Source: Chryseobacterium edaphi (GTDB lineage Bacteria; Bacteroidota; Bacteroidia; Flavobacteriales; Weeksellaceae). From it: DNA of 64,000 bases. A model generated the notes under the pieces. It made no database searches, was not told the origin of the DNA, and saw only the letters and a list, made by a program, of their open reading frames with translations. Both the position numbers and the translations under genes were made by a program. Location: assembly GCF_025628985.1 (NCBI RefSeq), contig NZ_JAOTEM010000001.1, positions 372,001 to 436,000 on the forward strand, read 5' to 3'. Below, one piece after another: positions 1 to 10,557 of the stretch (its first letter is position 1; every line of letters starts with the position of its first letter).

Positions 1-1929
1 TATGAAAGTCCGGGAATGCAGAAATATATGAGGGAATTGAAACCAACGGTTTTTGCCGATTTGATTGCCATGAACGCGTTGTATCGTCCCGGTCCGATAA
101 AATACATTCCAAACTTTATCAATAGAAAACATGGGATTGAGGAAATTATTTACGATTTACCCGAAACTGAGGAATATTTAAAGGAAACTTACGGAATTAC
201 GGTTTATCAGGAGCAAGTAATGCTTTTGTCTCAAAAACTGGCCAACTTTACGAAAGGTGAAGCCGATACTTTGAGAAAAGCAATGGGTAAAAAGCAGATC
301 GAAGTTCTGAATAAAATGTACCCGAAATTTATTGAAGGTGGAAAAATTAATAATCTTGCAGAAGAACCATTAAACAAAATCTGGAATGACTGGAAAGCCT
401 TTGCCGAATATGCTTTCAACAAATCTCACTCAACGTGTTATGCGCTAATTGCTTATCAAACGGCATATTTAAAAGCAAACTATCCCGCGGAATATATGGC
501 GAGCGTAATGAGTAACAATATCAACAATACAGATTCGATCACCATGTTCATGGAAGATTGTAAAAGTATTGGTGTTGATGTTTTGGGACCCGATGTGAAT
601 GAATCTCATTACAAATTTTCGGTAAATGAAAAAGGTCAGATCCGTTTCGGTTTGGGAGCAATCAAAGGAATAGGTGAAGGTCCAAGTGAAGGAATTACAA
701 AGGAAAGAGCCAATGGAAGATTCAAAAATATTTATGATTTTTTTGAAAGAATTCTTCCTTCTCAAATGAATAAAAGAGTAGCGGAAAGTTTGGTTTTAGC
801 AGGAGCTTTTGACGAGTTTAATATGTATCACAGAGGTCAGTATTTTGATATTGATATGGCCGGAAGAACAAATCTTGAGCGATTGATCAGATACGGACAA
901 AGCTTTCAGGAAAGCAAAAATGAGATGGAAAATTCTCTATTTGCCGATTTTGCCGATGAAGTTCAGATTGAGCAGCCAAAATTAGCACCTTGTCCGGAAT
1001 GGCCAAATATGCATAAATTAAATAAGGAGAAAGAAATTATTGGCTTCTATCTTTCAGCTCACCCGCTTGATGAATTTAAATATCATTATCAGTTTATGCA
1101 GGGGAAACTTTCCAAAAAGGCTGTTCTTGAAAAAGAAGATGAGGTAAAAGTAGTGATTGATGAAGTTCCGATTCTGGAAGCCGATGATAAGGATGAAACT
1201 GTAGATCTTACAGAGATTATTTCTGATGATATTGTTGCAGGAGAAGAAGAAATTATTGAAGAAGTCACAAAAAAAGCAGAACCAAAAGGGAACTTCGGGT
1301 TTTTGAATCTTGATGAAGTTGATGCTTATAAAGAACAGGCTTTTGCGAATAAACCACCGGAATTATTTGAAGAAAAAAAGAAAGACTGGAAAACGCTTCA
1401 GAAAGAAAGAGAAAATGGTGGAGGCGGAAAAGAGTATACGGTCGCGGGATTAATTACAGAATATGTAGTAAAAGACGGTTTTAAAAGTGGCGAGAAAGTA
1501 GCTTTTCTGACGTTGGAGGACTATTCGGGTTCGTATTCTTTCCGATTGGGTGATCGTGATTATATGCGATTGAAAGAAAAACTGGAAGTGCAGCGTTTTG
1601 TAATTTTAAAAATAAAATTTGCCCAGGTAAAAGACGGACGTGTTTTCGTAAATGTTGTTGATGTAATTGAGCTTCAGGAAGCATTTGAAAAGTTTGCAAA
1701 AAGCATTTCGCTGGTTATGGATATTATGGATTTCAGAAAAGAAGATCTGGAGTTTTTCAGAAATGTTTTAGATCAAAATAAAGGCAATCAAAAATTCAAA
1801 TTTCTAATCAAAAATTCAGAAGAAAACTCTGATATGGAACTGCAATCAATGAGGTATTCTGTTGATTTGAATGGTGATTTGATTAAAGAAATCCAATTGT
1901 TGAATAAGTACGAGTTTTATCTCAATTAA
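1..1929 (+). CDS. dnaE: DNA polymerase III subunit alpha, C-terminal part (5'-truncated by window edge)
   Basis: Catalytic subunit of the replicative polymerase. The frame is open from base 1, so 642 codons of the C-terminal part are present and the PHP domain and first catalytic aspartates lie upstream. The start of the fragment has the conserved AMNALYRPGP segment of the C-family palm/fingers, then the fingers, a helix-hairpin-helix-like region near fragment residue 260 (RVAESLVLAGAFDEF), and an OB-fold near residues 475-560 (YTVAGLITEYVVKDG). Between HhH and OB-fold is an acidic, low-complexity insert of about 100 residues, unlike the compact proteobacterial protein and probably a lineage feature. 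The gene ends in TAA followed by a strong terminator. Identification is secure; the insert's role is unknown. Confidence 0.97.
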   Translation, partial: YESPGMQKYMRELKPTVFADLIAMNALYRPGPIKYIPNFINRKHGIEEIIYDLPETEEYLKETYGITVYQEQVMLLSQKLANFTKGEADTLRKAMGKKQIEVLNKMYPKFIEGGKINNLAEEPLNKIWNDWKAFAEYAFNKSHSTCYALIAYQTAYLKANYPAEYMASVMSNNINNTDSITMFMEDCKSIGVDVLGPDVNESHYKFSVNEKGQIRFGLGAIKGIGEGPSEGITKERANGRFKNIYDFFERILPSQMNKRVAESLVLAGAFDEFNMYHRGQYFDIDMAGRTNLERLIRYGQSFQESKNEMENSLFADFADEVQIEQPKLAPCPEWPNMHKLNKEKEIIGFYLSAHPLDEFKYHYQFMQGKLSKKAVLEKEDEVKVVIDEVPILEADDKDETVDLTEIISDDIVAGEEEIIEEVTKKAEPKGNFGFLNLDEVDAYKEQAFANKPPELFEEKKKDWKTLQKERENGGGGKEYTVAGLITEYVVKDGFKSGEKVAFLTLEDYSGSYSFRLGDRDYMRLKEKLEVQRFVILKIKFAQVKDGRVFVNVVDVIELQEAFEKFAKSISLVMDIMDFRKEDLEFFRNVLDQNKGNQKFKFLIKNSEENSDMELQSMRYSVDLNGDLIKEIQLLNKYEFYLN

Positions 1930-1948
1930 GAGATGGTAAAAATTAGTC

Positions 1949-1978
1949 AAAAAGCGACCTTCATGGTCGCTTTTTTTT
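1949..1978 (+). terminator. Rho-independent terminator after dnaE
   Basis: The arms AAAAGCGACC and GGTCGCTTTT form a 10-bp stem with a 5-base loop, followed by a run of T. It sits 20 bases after the dnaE stop. Confidence 0.9.
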
Positions 1979-2237
1979 GTTTATAATGAAAATAAATAAA
2001 AATCCTTTATTAATAAATCAATTGATGTTGAATTTATATATTCTTAAATTAAATCATTGCAAATCAATATCTTATAATTTTATGTTCAGATAAGTTTGGA
2101 AAATAATTAAATGTTTGTTTAAATAATATTCAATTATTTTTTGATTTCAATGTAATGTACATAAAAAATTAAGGAAATTTTTGAATTGTATTGTAAATAT
2201 TTAGTAATTTCACCCCCTAATTTTAATTTAACTAAGT
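1979..2237. other. A+T-rich spacer upstream of the first surface protein
   Basis: No ORF or RNA is evident. A degenerate promoter is possible: TTG at 2181 and TAATTTCA at 2205, which resembles the Bacteroidetes TAnnTTTG box but is not exact. Confidence 0.5.
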
Positions 2238-5200
2238 ATGAAAAAAAACTACATTGGTTTGTTGCGTCGCAAAGAAACGACGGGCAATCCTAAAAAAAAT
2301 GGATGGTTATTGGGTACTTTGGCAGCTGCAGCTCTACTTTTAGGAGGTAGTAGTTATGCACAGACAAATGTTGCAAATTATTCATTTGCTAAAGGTACGG
2401 GTGCTACCTACACTCCAATTACGGGAGGAACAAAATTGTTTCCTACTGGTACTAATACTTCATATGATAATGAAGTTTCATCAGCAATCACTTTATCATC
2501 ACCATTCACTTTTGGAGGTGTTGCTGTTACAAGTATTTATGTGAGTGCAAACGGATATGTGACTTTCGGAGCAGCACCAAGTGGAACAACTTACACTCCT
2601 TTATCAACATTAGGAACAACTACAGGAGCAATTTCAGCTTTTGGTCAGGATGCGGGATCTTCTACAGCTACAGGTGCTGTGCCGGAAGTAAGTTATTTAG
2701 ATTCAAGTACTGAATTTGTAATTCAATATCAGGATCACGCAAATTACTATAACAGAACTACGGAGAGATTAAACTTTCAGATTCGTTTAATGTATGCTAC
2801 AGGTGAAATAAAAATAGTTTACGGAGCTTGTACTAATCCAGGAACTGTTGATACAACAAGTGGAATTACACCGCAAGTTGGTATTAGAGGAAATAGTACA
2901 ACTTTTGCAACAAATGTAAGCCCATTAACTATCGGGAATGTACCTGCAGGAACAACTTGTGACTGGTCAAAAGCTGTTACAGGAAATGCTAATTCCAGTA
3001 CTATGCTTTTTTCAGGATCTAGCGTAAATGTTAAAATACCAACAGGATTAGTATATATTTGGACTCCTGGTACTCAGTTACCAGTAAGAACTTTTGCTGC
3101 TACAACTGCGGTAACCAACAGTGGAGCTACTCTAAGTTGGACAGCTCCAACTGGTGCGACTGCTTATAATGTTCAGTACAGAGCTTTAGGAAGTTGTGAC
3201 TGGACTGACTTTAGTGGTAATCCTGTCGCTGCAACCTCTGCTACTCTTGCAGGTTTAGCTCAGAATACAACATATCAGGTTCAGGTACAGGCTTTAAATG
3301 GTAATGCAGTATCAATGTATTCTCATATACCAAATTTAGCTGGTTCTGGTAATGGATATGCTGCGGCTGGATCATTTACAACCGTAGCCAATTGTGCAAG
3401 TACAGTTACAGGTCTTGCTTCTTCTGCATTAACTCCTGATACAGCAACTATCAGTTGGACAGCCTCTACTACGGCTCCAGGGAATGGATATGAATATTAT
3501 TATAGTACGTCTTCAACTGCGCCACTTTCAACTACTACACCATCTGGTTCTGTTACTGCAGGCGTAATTACTGCAAACTTATCAGGTTTAACTCCATCTA
3601 CACAATATTATTATTGGATAAGAGGAAATTGTAATGGTACTGATAAGGGGGTTTGGTCTAGTTCTGCAAACTTCACTACATTAGGTCTTTGTCCTACCGT
3701 TACTGCTCCTGCGGCTAATGCAGTTGGTGTATCAACTACACCTACAATAACTTGGACTGCAATAAATGGAGCTACTGGTTATATAGTGAAAGTAGGTACA
3801 ACTTCTGGTGGAACTGAAGTAGGTAATTTTAACGTTACTGGTGGAACATCAACAAGTTACCCTATCACAACACCACTTAATAATAGTACTAATTATTATT
3901 ATTCTGTAACTGCTTATACTGCTACTACGGCTGCTCCGGCAACACCATGTACAGTTAGAGTTTTTCAAACAGTATGTCCTGCAATTACAGCCCTACCTTG
4001 GACTGAAAATTTTGATTCAATGTCAACAGTGGGCTCTGGAATATTTCCTACATGTTGGGGGCAAACTCAAGGCAGCAAATCTTGGGTAACTTCTAATGCT
4101 GCCTATACCTCTGTAAATGATCCTCTTTCAGCTCCAAATTATGCTACTATTGCATGGAGCAATACAACAGCATCAATATTATGGAGTCCAGCTTTTCAAT
4201 TAACAGCAGGAGTATCTTATGATTATAGTTTCTTTTTTGCGGGAGACACATATACAGGATGGACTGGTGATGTAGTACAGAATACATCTCAAAGTGCAAC
4301 TGGTGCAACAGTAATTGGTTCTACTTTTATTGCAAGTTCTACAACTTCAACTTCTACTTATGCTAAAGTGAAAAGAACTTTTGTACCTACAACTAGTGGT
4401 GTGTATTACTTTGGAGTTAGAGTAATTAGTAATAGTACTCCTACTTATTTAGGTGTAGATGACTTTAGATTTGAAACAACGCCTACATGTGTAGAGCCAA
4501 CAGCTGTTACCGCATCTAATATTACTACAACAACTGCAGATGTAGCTTGGACTGCTCCATCAACAGTTCCAGCAAATGGCTACGAAATATACTATAGTAC
4601 AACAAGTACTGCTCCTGGTGCAACAACTCCAGCAACTACAACTAGTACCACAACCTCTAAGAGTTTGTCTTCACTTTTACCATCGTCAACTTATTATGTT
4701 TGGGTGCGTTCTGTGTGTAGTACAACTGATAAGAGTGCTTGGTCAATGTACGGTTCATTTGCAACTGCATGTGGGGTAGTATCAAACCTTTCTGAGAATT
4801 TTGATAACACATCTTCTAGTGGGAATATTTTACCAAATTGTTGGTCAAAAATTGTTACTGGTTCCGCAAATTCATATGTTCAAGCAGGAACAGTAATGAG
4901 TGGTCCTAATAATCTATATATTTATGCTTCTGCGGCTACTGAAACTTGCATAGTGAAATTGCCTCAAATTAGTACATTGAGTAGTGGTAACTATTCAATT
5001 GCATTTAAAGGACGTGCTAATTTTACAGCGGGTGGAGTAGTGCAAATAGGATATATGACAGATGCTAGTAATGCCTCAACATTTGTTGTATTAGGGACTT
5101 ATACTGCATCAAGCACTACAGTAATTGATAATTTTGTCTTGCCTATAGTTGGTGTTCCTGCAGGTGTTACAACATTGGCGTTGAAACATACGGGTAATCC

Positions 5201-5507
5201 TGCTTACAGTGTTATTTTAGATGATGTTAAGTATGATATGACATCTGTCTTAGCGACAGGTGAGACTACTAACGTTAAAAATAATAACATCAAAGTTTAT
5301 CCAAACCCATTTGCAGATGTGTTAAATATCTCAGATGTTAAGAATGTAAAATCTGTATCGGTAATTGATATTGCTGGAAGATTAGTGAAAACTATAGAGA
5401 AACCGAGTTCAGCTCTTCAGTTAGGAGAATTGAAATCAGGAATGTATATAGTTGTTCTTAATATGAATGATGGTTCTAAACAAACTATTAAAGCAATTAA
5501 GAAATAA
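2238..5507 (+). CDS. T9SS type A sorting domain protein with fibronectin type III and MAM-like domains
   Basis: Large secreted surface protein, 1089 residues. An unusually long signal peptide (about 41 residues, basic n-region, hydrophobic LLGTLAAAALLLGG, then SSYAQ) is followed by a beta-rich N-terminal domain (about 45-280). Fibronectin-type III-like units follow at about 281-380, 386-480 and 485-580, then a MAM/cleaved-adhesin-like domain (about 590-750, opening ALPWTENFDS), another FN3 unit (755-845) and a second MAM-like domain (850-1005). The last 75 residues are a T9SS type A sorting domain beginning KVYPNPFADVLNIS. It is the first of four adjacent genes with almost the same C-terminus. 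A role as cell-surface adhesin is inferred; no catalytic motif was seen. Confidence 0.88.
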   Translation: MKKNYIGLLRRKETTGNPKKNGWLLGTLAAAALLLGGSSYAQTNVANYSFAKGTGATYTPITGGTKLFPTGTNTSYDNEVSSAITLSSPFTFGGVAVTSIYVSANGYVTFGAAPSGTTYTPLSTLGTTTGAISAFGQDAGSSTATGAVPEVSYLDSSTEFVIQYQDHANYYNRTTERLNFQIRLMYATGEIKIVYGACTNPGTVDTTSGITPQVGIRGNSTTFATNVSPLTIGNVPAGTTCDWSKAVTGNANSSTMLFSGSSVNVKIPTGLVYIWTPGTQLPVRTFAATTAVTNSGATLSWTAPTGATAYNVQYRALGSCDWTDFSGNPVAATSATLAGLAQNTTYQVQVQALNGNAVSMYSHIPNLAGSGNGYAAAGSFTTVANCASTVTGLASSALTPDTATISWTASTTAPGNGYEYYYSTSSTAPLSTTTPSGSVTAGVITANLSGLTPSTQYYYWIRGNCNGTDKGVWSSSANFTTLGLCPTVTAPAANAVGVSTTPTITWTAINGATGYIVKVGTTSGGTEVGNFNVTGGTSTSYPITTPLNNSTNYYYSVTAYTATTAAPATPCTVRVFQTVCPAITALPWTENFDSMSTVGSGIFPTCWGQTQGSKSWVTSNAAYTSVNDPLSAPNYATIAWSNTTASILWSPAFQLTAGVSYDYSFFFAGDTYTGWTGDVVQNTSQSATGATVIGSTFIASSTTSTSTYAKVKRTFVPTTSGVYYFGVRVISNSTPTYLGVDDFRFETTPTCVEPTAVTASNITTTTADVAWTAPSTVPANGYEIYYSTTSTAPGATTPATTTSTTTSKSLSSLLPSSTYYVWVRSVCSTTDKSAWSMYGSFATACGVVSNLSENFDNTSSSGNILPNCWSKIVTGSANSYVQAGTVMSGPNNLYIYASAATETCIVKLPQISTLSSGNYSIAFKGRANFTAGGVVQIGYMTDASNASTFVVLGTYTASSTTVIDNFVLPIVGVPAGVTTLALKHTGNPAYSVILDDVKYDMTSVLATGETTNVKNNNIKVYPNPFADVLNISDVKNVKSVSVIDIAGRLVKTIEKPSSALQLGELKSGMYIVVLNMNDGSKQTIKAIKK

Positions 5508-5534
5508 TATAAAATAATTATAATTAATAATTTT

Positions 5535-5566
5535 AATAGCGACTAGAGATAGTCGCTATTTTTTTT
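5535..5566 (+). terminator. Rho-independent terminator
   Basis: The arms AATAGCGACT and AGTCGCTATT form a stem with a 6-base loop, followed by a T run. It separates the first and second surface-protein genes. Confidence 0.9.
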
Positions 5567-5828
5567 ACTGGGATTTTCTAAATAGATAAAATATATACTA
5601 CAATATAATGTTAATATTTGTTAATATTTATAATTATTAATTAATTATTAATTATGGGTGATTTTTGTTAAATAATTATGTGTATAATTGAAGTTGTGAG
5701 TTCTTATTTAAATAAAAATTATTCATTGAATTTTTAACTTTATAACGATTATTTAAAAAAATAAGATGTTTTAATAAATTATATTGTAATAATTAGTAAA
5801 TTTATTATCTATTTTAAATAAATAAAGT
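5567..5828. other. Very A+T-rich spacer
   Basis: Contains runs of ATTAATTA-like sequence and no ORF. The promoter of the downstream surface protein must lie here, but no exact TAnnTTTG box is near the start codon. Confidence 0.5.
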
Positions 5829-8510
5829 ATGAGAAAATTTTTACTAACGTACCTTTTGTTAATCGGTACTTTGATCTCTGCCCAAATTACGCTTGGGTCG
5901 GGAACTACAAGTGGTGGCGTATCCACCTCAGTTGCAACTGTGCCATGGAGTACATATTATGGTTACAGTTATGCTCAGCAAATTATAACAAAAGCTGATA
6001 TCAACGCTAGTGCGTCAGGAAATATCACCGGTTTGAAGTTTTATTTGGCAGCTTCGCAAGTTATTACAAATTCAAATCAAATAGTTGTCTATTTGGGTCT
6101 TACAAACAAAGCTACATTTACTTCAACTTCAGACTGGATTCCGACTACAGCACTTACGCAGGTTTTTAGTGGGACTGCAACAAATAATGCAGGAGTTGTA
6201 GAGATAACTTTTCCAACACCATTTCCTTATGATAATATAAATAATTTGGTTATCGCAGTAGATGAAAATAAATCTGGTGATGATGGTGGTGAATACTTTT
6301 ACACATATCCAAACGGAGATAATAAAACAATATACTACAGAAGTGATGGAACAAATCCTGATCCTGCAGCTATTACCCAAACAGGAACGAGATCTACAAC
6401 ACAGTCGGTAGTGACATTATTGGGTCTTTCTCCTAGTTCTGTTCCTAACTGTCCTGTAGTAACTGCACCTTCGGCTGCTGCTACGGGTGTTGCAGCTTTG
6501 CCTACAATTAGTTGGGCTGCTGTAAGTGGTGCTACTGGATATAGATTGTCAGTTGGTACGACTGCTGGAGGAACGGATATTGTAAATAATCAGGATTTAG
6601 GAAATGTAACGTCATATGTGTTTTCTACAACTTTACAATATAATAAACAATATTTTTATACTGTAAAATCATATAATGGTGCTATTCCATCTGTAAATTG
6701 TTCAGAAAGATCATTTACAACAATGAATATTCCATGTCCTGCTGTTTCGTTGCCTGCTGCAGATGCAACAGGAGTTGCTTTAACGCCTACAATAACTTGG
6801 GCTGCTGTTACTGGAGCTACAGGTTATAAACTTAGTGTAGGAACAACTGCAGGAGGTACTAATGTCTTGAATAATCAAAATGTTGGAAATGTACTGACTT
6901 ATACGTTCACAACACCATTAAATCCGTCTACTAAATACTATTATACAGTAAATTCAAACGATGCTACCAATACATCGTCTTCTTGCTCTGAAAGAAACTT
7001 TACTACACTGTGTAACACAGAAAATGCTCCTACAGTATCACAATCATTTGCTTCTTATTTACCTGTTTGCTGGTCTGCAGCGAAAGGAGCGGTTTCTGCC
7101 TCTTCGACTTTAACTTACGGCACAAGTAAATGGGCATCTGAAAGCGGCTTTGCGAATACGGGAACTAATGCAGCAGTGAGAATCAATTTATACAGTGATA
7201 ATCCTGGAGATTGGTTGATTTCACAACCTATAAATCTTGGAAACACATCTGGAATTTACCGTGTAAAATACAGAATGGCGGTAACAGATTATTTAGGTAC
7301 TACAGCACAGGCGACATTAGCTACACACATAGTAAGATTGATTGTTTCTACTGATGGAGGTACTACTTGGAGTAATGCAAATGTGATAAAAACTTATACA
7401 GGAGCAGGAACTTACTCAAATACGGGGCAAACAGAAATCGTAAATCTTACAGGGTACACCGGCACTGTTAAATTTGCATTTGTGGCTACAACTGCTAGTA
7501 CATCTCCGGATATTGATTTTCATGTAGATGATTTTGTAGTTGAAGCAATACCATCATGTGAAGCACCATTAAATCCATCTGTCTCTTTAATAACTCAACA
7601 AAGTGCTACACTTTCATGGACGGCTACAACGGTAGCTCCTGCAAATGGATATCAATATTATTATTCAACTACGAATACGCCTCCAACATCAGGAACACCA
7701 ACTACAGCAGTATCAGTTCCGCTTTCTCCATTAGCACCTTCTACTACTTATTATTACTGGGTGAGATCAATGTGTGCTGGTTCAGAAAGTGCATGGGTAT
7801 CTGGATCATTTACAACATTAGCTGCGCCTCCTGCAAATGATGCTTGTTCGTCTCCAGCTGTACTTACTCCAGGTGCTACATATGCGCAAAATATTTTAAC
7901 CGGAACTACTATTGGTGCTACAAATACTCCTGCTTTGAGTGCTAGTTGTTTATTTACGCCTACAAATGTTGGAGGAAATGTTTGGTATAGTGTAGTTGTA
8001 CCTGCTTCAGGTAATTTAACTATTGAAACAGGTCCTGTTACTGGTTCTGCTTTAACTGATACGGTTGTTTCAGTATTTGCTAATTGTTCTTCTACTACTT
8101 CATTGTATTGTGATGATGACAATGGTGTAGATGCATTCTCTAAAATTGAAATGACGGGTCAAACTCCAGGAGCTACATTGCTGGTAAGTGTTTGGATATT
8201 TGGTAACACATCTACTACAAATGGTCAATTCCGAATTTCTGCTTATGATGCAAGTTTAGCAACTTCAGAAGCTACTCCGGTTAAAAACAATCTTTCAGTT
8301 TATCCTAATCCATTTGCTGATGTGTTGAACGTCTCAAATGTTAAAAATGTAAAAACAGTATCTATACTTGACATTGCCGGAAGATTAGTGAAAACTGTAG
8401 AAAAACCAAGTTCGGCTCTTCAGTTAGGAGATTTGAAATCAGGAATGTATGTGATTGTTCTTAATATGAATGACGGTTCTAAACAAACTATTAAAGCAAT
8501 TAAAAAATAG
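5829..8510 (+). CDS. T9SS type A sorting domain protein, multidomain adhesin-like
   Basis: Secreted protein of 893 residues. Signal peptide MRKFLLTYLLLIGTLISAQ, then an N-terminal beta domain (about 20-190) shared with the protein at 10558. Two very similar FN3-like units follow (about 197-295 and 300-395, each containing ATGYxLSVGTTAGGT), then a MAM-like domain (about 397-575), an FN3 unit (577-665) and a domain resembling bacterial pre-peptidase/CUB-like modules (about 670-815, opening PANDACSSPAVL). The C-terminal 74 residues are a type A sorting domain with VYPNPFADVLNVS. Own terminator and long upstream spacer suggest a single-gene transcript. A surface-binding function is inferred from domain content only. 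Confidence 0.88.
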   Translation: MRKFLLTYLLLIGTLISAQITLGSGTTSGGVSTSVATVPWSTYYGYSYAQQIITKADINASASGNITGLKFYLAASQVITNSNQIVVYLGLTNKATFTSTSDWIPTTALTQVFSGTATNNAGVVEITFPTPFPYDNINNLVIAVDENKSGDDGGEYFYTYPNGDNKTIYYRSDGTNPDPAAITQTGTRSTTQSVVTLLGLSPSSVPNCPVVTAPSAAATGVAALPTISWAAVSGATGYRLSVGTTAGGTDIVNNQDLGNVTSYVFSTTLQYNKQYFYTVKSYNGAIPSVNCSERSFTTMNIPCPAVSLPAADATGVALTPTITWAAVTGATGYKLSVGTTAGGTNVLNNQNVGNVLTYTFTTPLNPSTKYYYTVNSNDATNTSSSCSERNFTTLCNTENAPTVSQSFASYLPVCWSAAKGAVSASSTLTYGTSKWASESGFANTGTNAAVRINLYSDNPGDWLISQPINLGNTSGIYRVKYRMAVTDYLGTTAQATLATHIVRLIVSTDGGTTWSNANVIKTYTGAGTYSNTGQTEIVNLTGYTGTVKFAFVATTASTSPDIDFHVDDFVVEAIPSCEAPLNPSVSLITQQSATLSWTATTVAPANGYQYYYSTTNTPPTSGTPTTAVSVPLSPLAPSTTYYYWVRSMCAGSESAWVSGSFTTLAAPPANDACSSPAVLTPGATYAQNILTGTTIGATNTPALSASCLFTPTNVGGNVWYSVVVPASGNLTIETGPVTGSALTDTVVSVFANCSSTTSLYCDDDNGVDAFSKIEMTGQTPGATLLVSVWIFGNTSTTNGQFRISAYDASLATSEATPVKNNLSVYPNPFADVLNVSNVKNVKTVSILDIAGRLVKTVEKPSSALQLGDLKSGMYVIVLNMNDGSKQTIKAIKK

Positions 8511-8529
8511 TTATTTTAAGTACTATAAT

Positions 8530-8559
8530 AATAGCGACCATATTTTGGTCGCTATTTTT
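8530..8559 (+). terminator. Rho-independent terminator
   Basis: The arms AATAGCGACCA and TGGTCGCTATT form an 11-bp stem with a 5-base loop of A/T, followed by a short T run. Confidence 0.9.
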
Positions 8560-8750
8560 GTTTACATAATACAATAAAGGTTTATCTGGATTATTAATAC
8601 TTTAATAAAATAGTATTGTTTATACTGATACATCATTTAATTTATGTATAGACTATATTCATTATGTTAAATTTAAATAATTTATTATAAATTAATTGTA
8701 TGATTTGTTTTATATTGCTATTTTCGAATCATAATCATAAAATAATAAAA

Positions 8751-10346
8751 ATGAAAAAAGTTTTACTCTGCAGTTTTGCGGTGATGGGTGTTTTAACGTC
8801 TGCTCAGACATATTGTACGCCGGAGTTTGCAAGCGGTTGCAATTATGGTGATCAGATTAATAATTTTACAATACCAAATGCCAGTTTCAGCCATCTAAGT
8901 ACAGGTTGTTCAACAGCTGCATATGGTGATTTTACTGCGCAGACAATCAGTATGAATGCTGGAGTCAACTATCCTTTCACAGTTACTCACGATTATGCCA
9001 GTCAGCATGTGAAAATCTGGATTGATTTTAACAACGATTTTACTTTTGATGATGCGACCGAATTAGTAGCAATGGGCACTAGTGTTGGTACCGGGACTTC
9101 TGCTGCTACCAATAGTACGATTTCAATGCCAGTAAATGCACCGGTGGGATTACACAGAATGCGTGTTGCAGATCGTTATGATAATGACCCGATTCCTTGT
9201 AATGTTGATGGTTATGGAGAAGCGCATGACTATATTGTAAATGTTGGTGCTGCACCTAGCTGTTTGGCGCCAAGTGGTTTATCTGTGACAGCTGTGAGTT
9301 CTAATTCTGCAACTCTGTCTTGGGTTGCTCCGACATCGAGTGTTGGTGTAGGTTATGAGTATTATGTCACCACATCAAGTGCGGCACCTTCTTCAACTGT
9401 TACTCCAACTGGTTCGGTAGGAAGTTCTACCTTGACAACACCACTAAATAGTTTGTCTCCAATTACCGGATATCATGTTTGGGTAAGGTCGGTTTGTACG
9501 ACAACTTCAAAAAGTGATTGGTCCGCATCTGCGACATTTACAACTTTGTGCGGTGTGGTAACTCCAAATTTCACTTTTGATTTTGCTTCTGGGGTAAATA
9601 CATGTTGGCAAAATGCTGATTCCGGAACTCCTGCGACTGCACCTTCAGGAAACTCTTCAAATTGGTATGAATCAGGATTCTTAAATAACGGATATACGGG
9701 TGCAATGAAAGTTAATCTGTATACAAGTTCATTTTTCCCAACTACATTTGATTCCTGGCTGATTACTCCGGTATTTAATCTTTCTTCCGGCGGTTATCGT
9801 GTAAAGTTTGACTACGGATTGACTCAGTTTGCGGATACAACAGCTGCAAGTTTGGGATCAGATGATGTGGTTCAGTTTGTGATTTCTCAGGATGGAGGAG
9901 TTACATGGACGGTACTGCAAACCTGGAATGCATCAAGTTCGATATCAAATACAGGCACACAATATACTTTTGATTTGGGCAATTATTTAGGAGCAAATAC
10001 CAAATTTGGTTTTTATGCAACAAATGGAAGTGTTGCAGATACAAATGATGTAGATTTCTCTATAGATAATTTTGTTGTTGAGTCAGTTAATTTGTCAACA
10101 TCTGAGGTTTCTCAGGTTAAAAATACTGTTAAAGTATATCCTAATCCATTTGCTGATGTGTTAAATATCTCTGATATTAAAAATGTGAAAACAGTATCTG
10201 TACTTGATATTGCTGGAAGAATAGTAAAAACCATAGAAAAACCAAGTTCAACTCTTCAATTGGGAGATTTGAAATCTGGAATGTATATTATTGTACTTAA
10301 TATGAATGATGGTTCTCAACAAACTATTAAAGCGATTAAGAAATAA
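8751..10346 (+). CDS. GEVED domain-containing T9SS type A protein
   Basis: Secreted protein, 531 residues from the ATG at 8751. An in-frame ATG at 8700 would put 17 odd residues before the signal peptide MKKVLLCSFAVMGVLTSAQ, so the later start is chosen. Residues about 35-165 match the GEVED-type beta domain: a WIDFNNDFTFDD motif and a terminal GEAHDYIVNV. An FN3 unit follows (170-265), then a MAM-like domain (270-445, with SWLITPVFNL and DFSIDNFVVE) and the sorting domain (KVYPNPFADVLNIS). It has its own terminator. The sorting domain is almost the same as in the two preceding proteins. A surface role is inferred. Confidence 0.88.
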   Translation: MKKVLLCSFAVMGVLTSAQTYCTPEFASGCNYGDQINNFTIPNASFSHLSTGCSTAAYGDFTAQTISMNAGVNYPFTVTHDYASQHVKIWIDFNNDFTFDDATELVAMGTSVGTGTSAATNSTISMPVNAPVGLHRMRVADRYDNDPIPCNVDGYGEAHDYIVNVGAAPSCLAPSGLSVTAVSSNSATLSWVAPTSSVGVGYEYYVTTSSAAPSSTVTPTGSVGSSTLTTPLNSLSPITGYHVWVRSVCTTTSKSDWSASATFTTLCGVVTPNFTFDFASGVNTCWQNADSGTPATAPSGNSSNWYESGFLNNGYTGAMKVNLYTSSFFPTTFDSWLITPVFNLSSGGYRVKFDYGLTQFADTTAASLGSDDVVQFVISQDGGVTWTVLQTWNASSSISNTGTQYTFDLGNYLGANTKFGFYATNGSVADTNDVDFSIDNFVVESVNLSTSEVSQVKNTVKVYPNPFADVLNISDIKNVKTVSVLDIAGRIVKTIEKPSSTLQLGDLKSGMYIIVLNMNDGSQQTIKAIKK

Positions 10347-10373
10347 TTTAAAATTCAAAATCAAATATGATTT

Positions 10374-10407
10374 AAAAGAGGCTGGAAAATTTTTCAGCCT
10401 CTTTTTT
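10374..10407 (+). terminator. Rho-independent terminator
   Basis: The arms AAAAGAGGCTG and CAGCCTCTTTT form an 11-bp stem, followed by further T residues. Confidence 0.9.
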
Positions 10408-10557
10408 ATTGTTGGCTGAGAAGTATTTGACCATATTAAAGATATTAGTAGCTTTTTATTGATTATTATTTCTGTAACAAATTATTATTAGAAAATTCAA
10501 ATCATAAATCAGTAAAATGTCATAAATTCGCATTAATATAGTCAAATGTGTTGTATT

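Noticed and set aside
7754..8122. A 122-residue ORF antisense to the second surface protein
   Set aside because: Low-complexity Thr/Ser-rich coding regions often give open antisense frames; no evidence of a gene.
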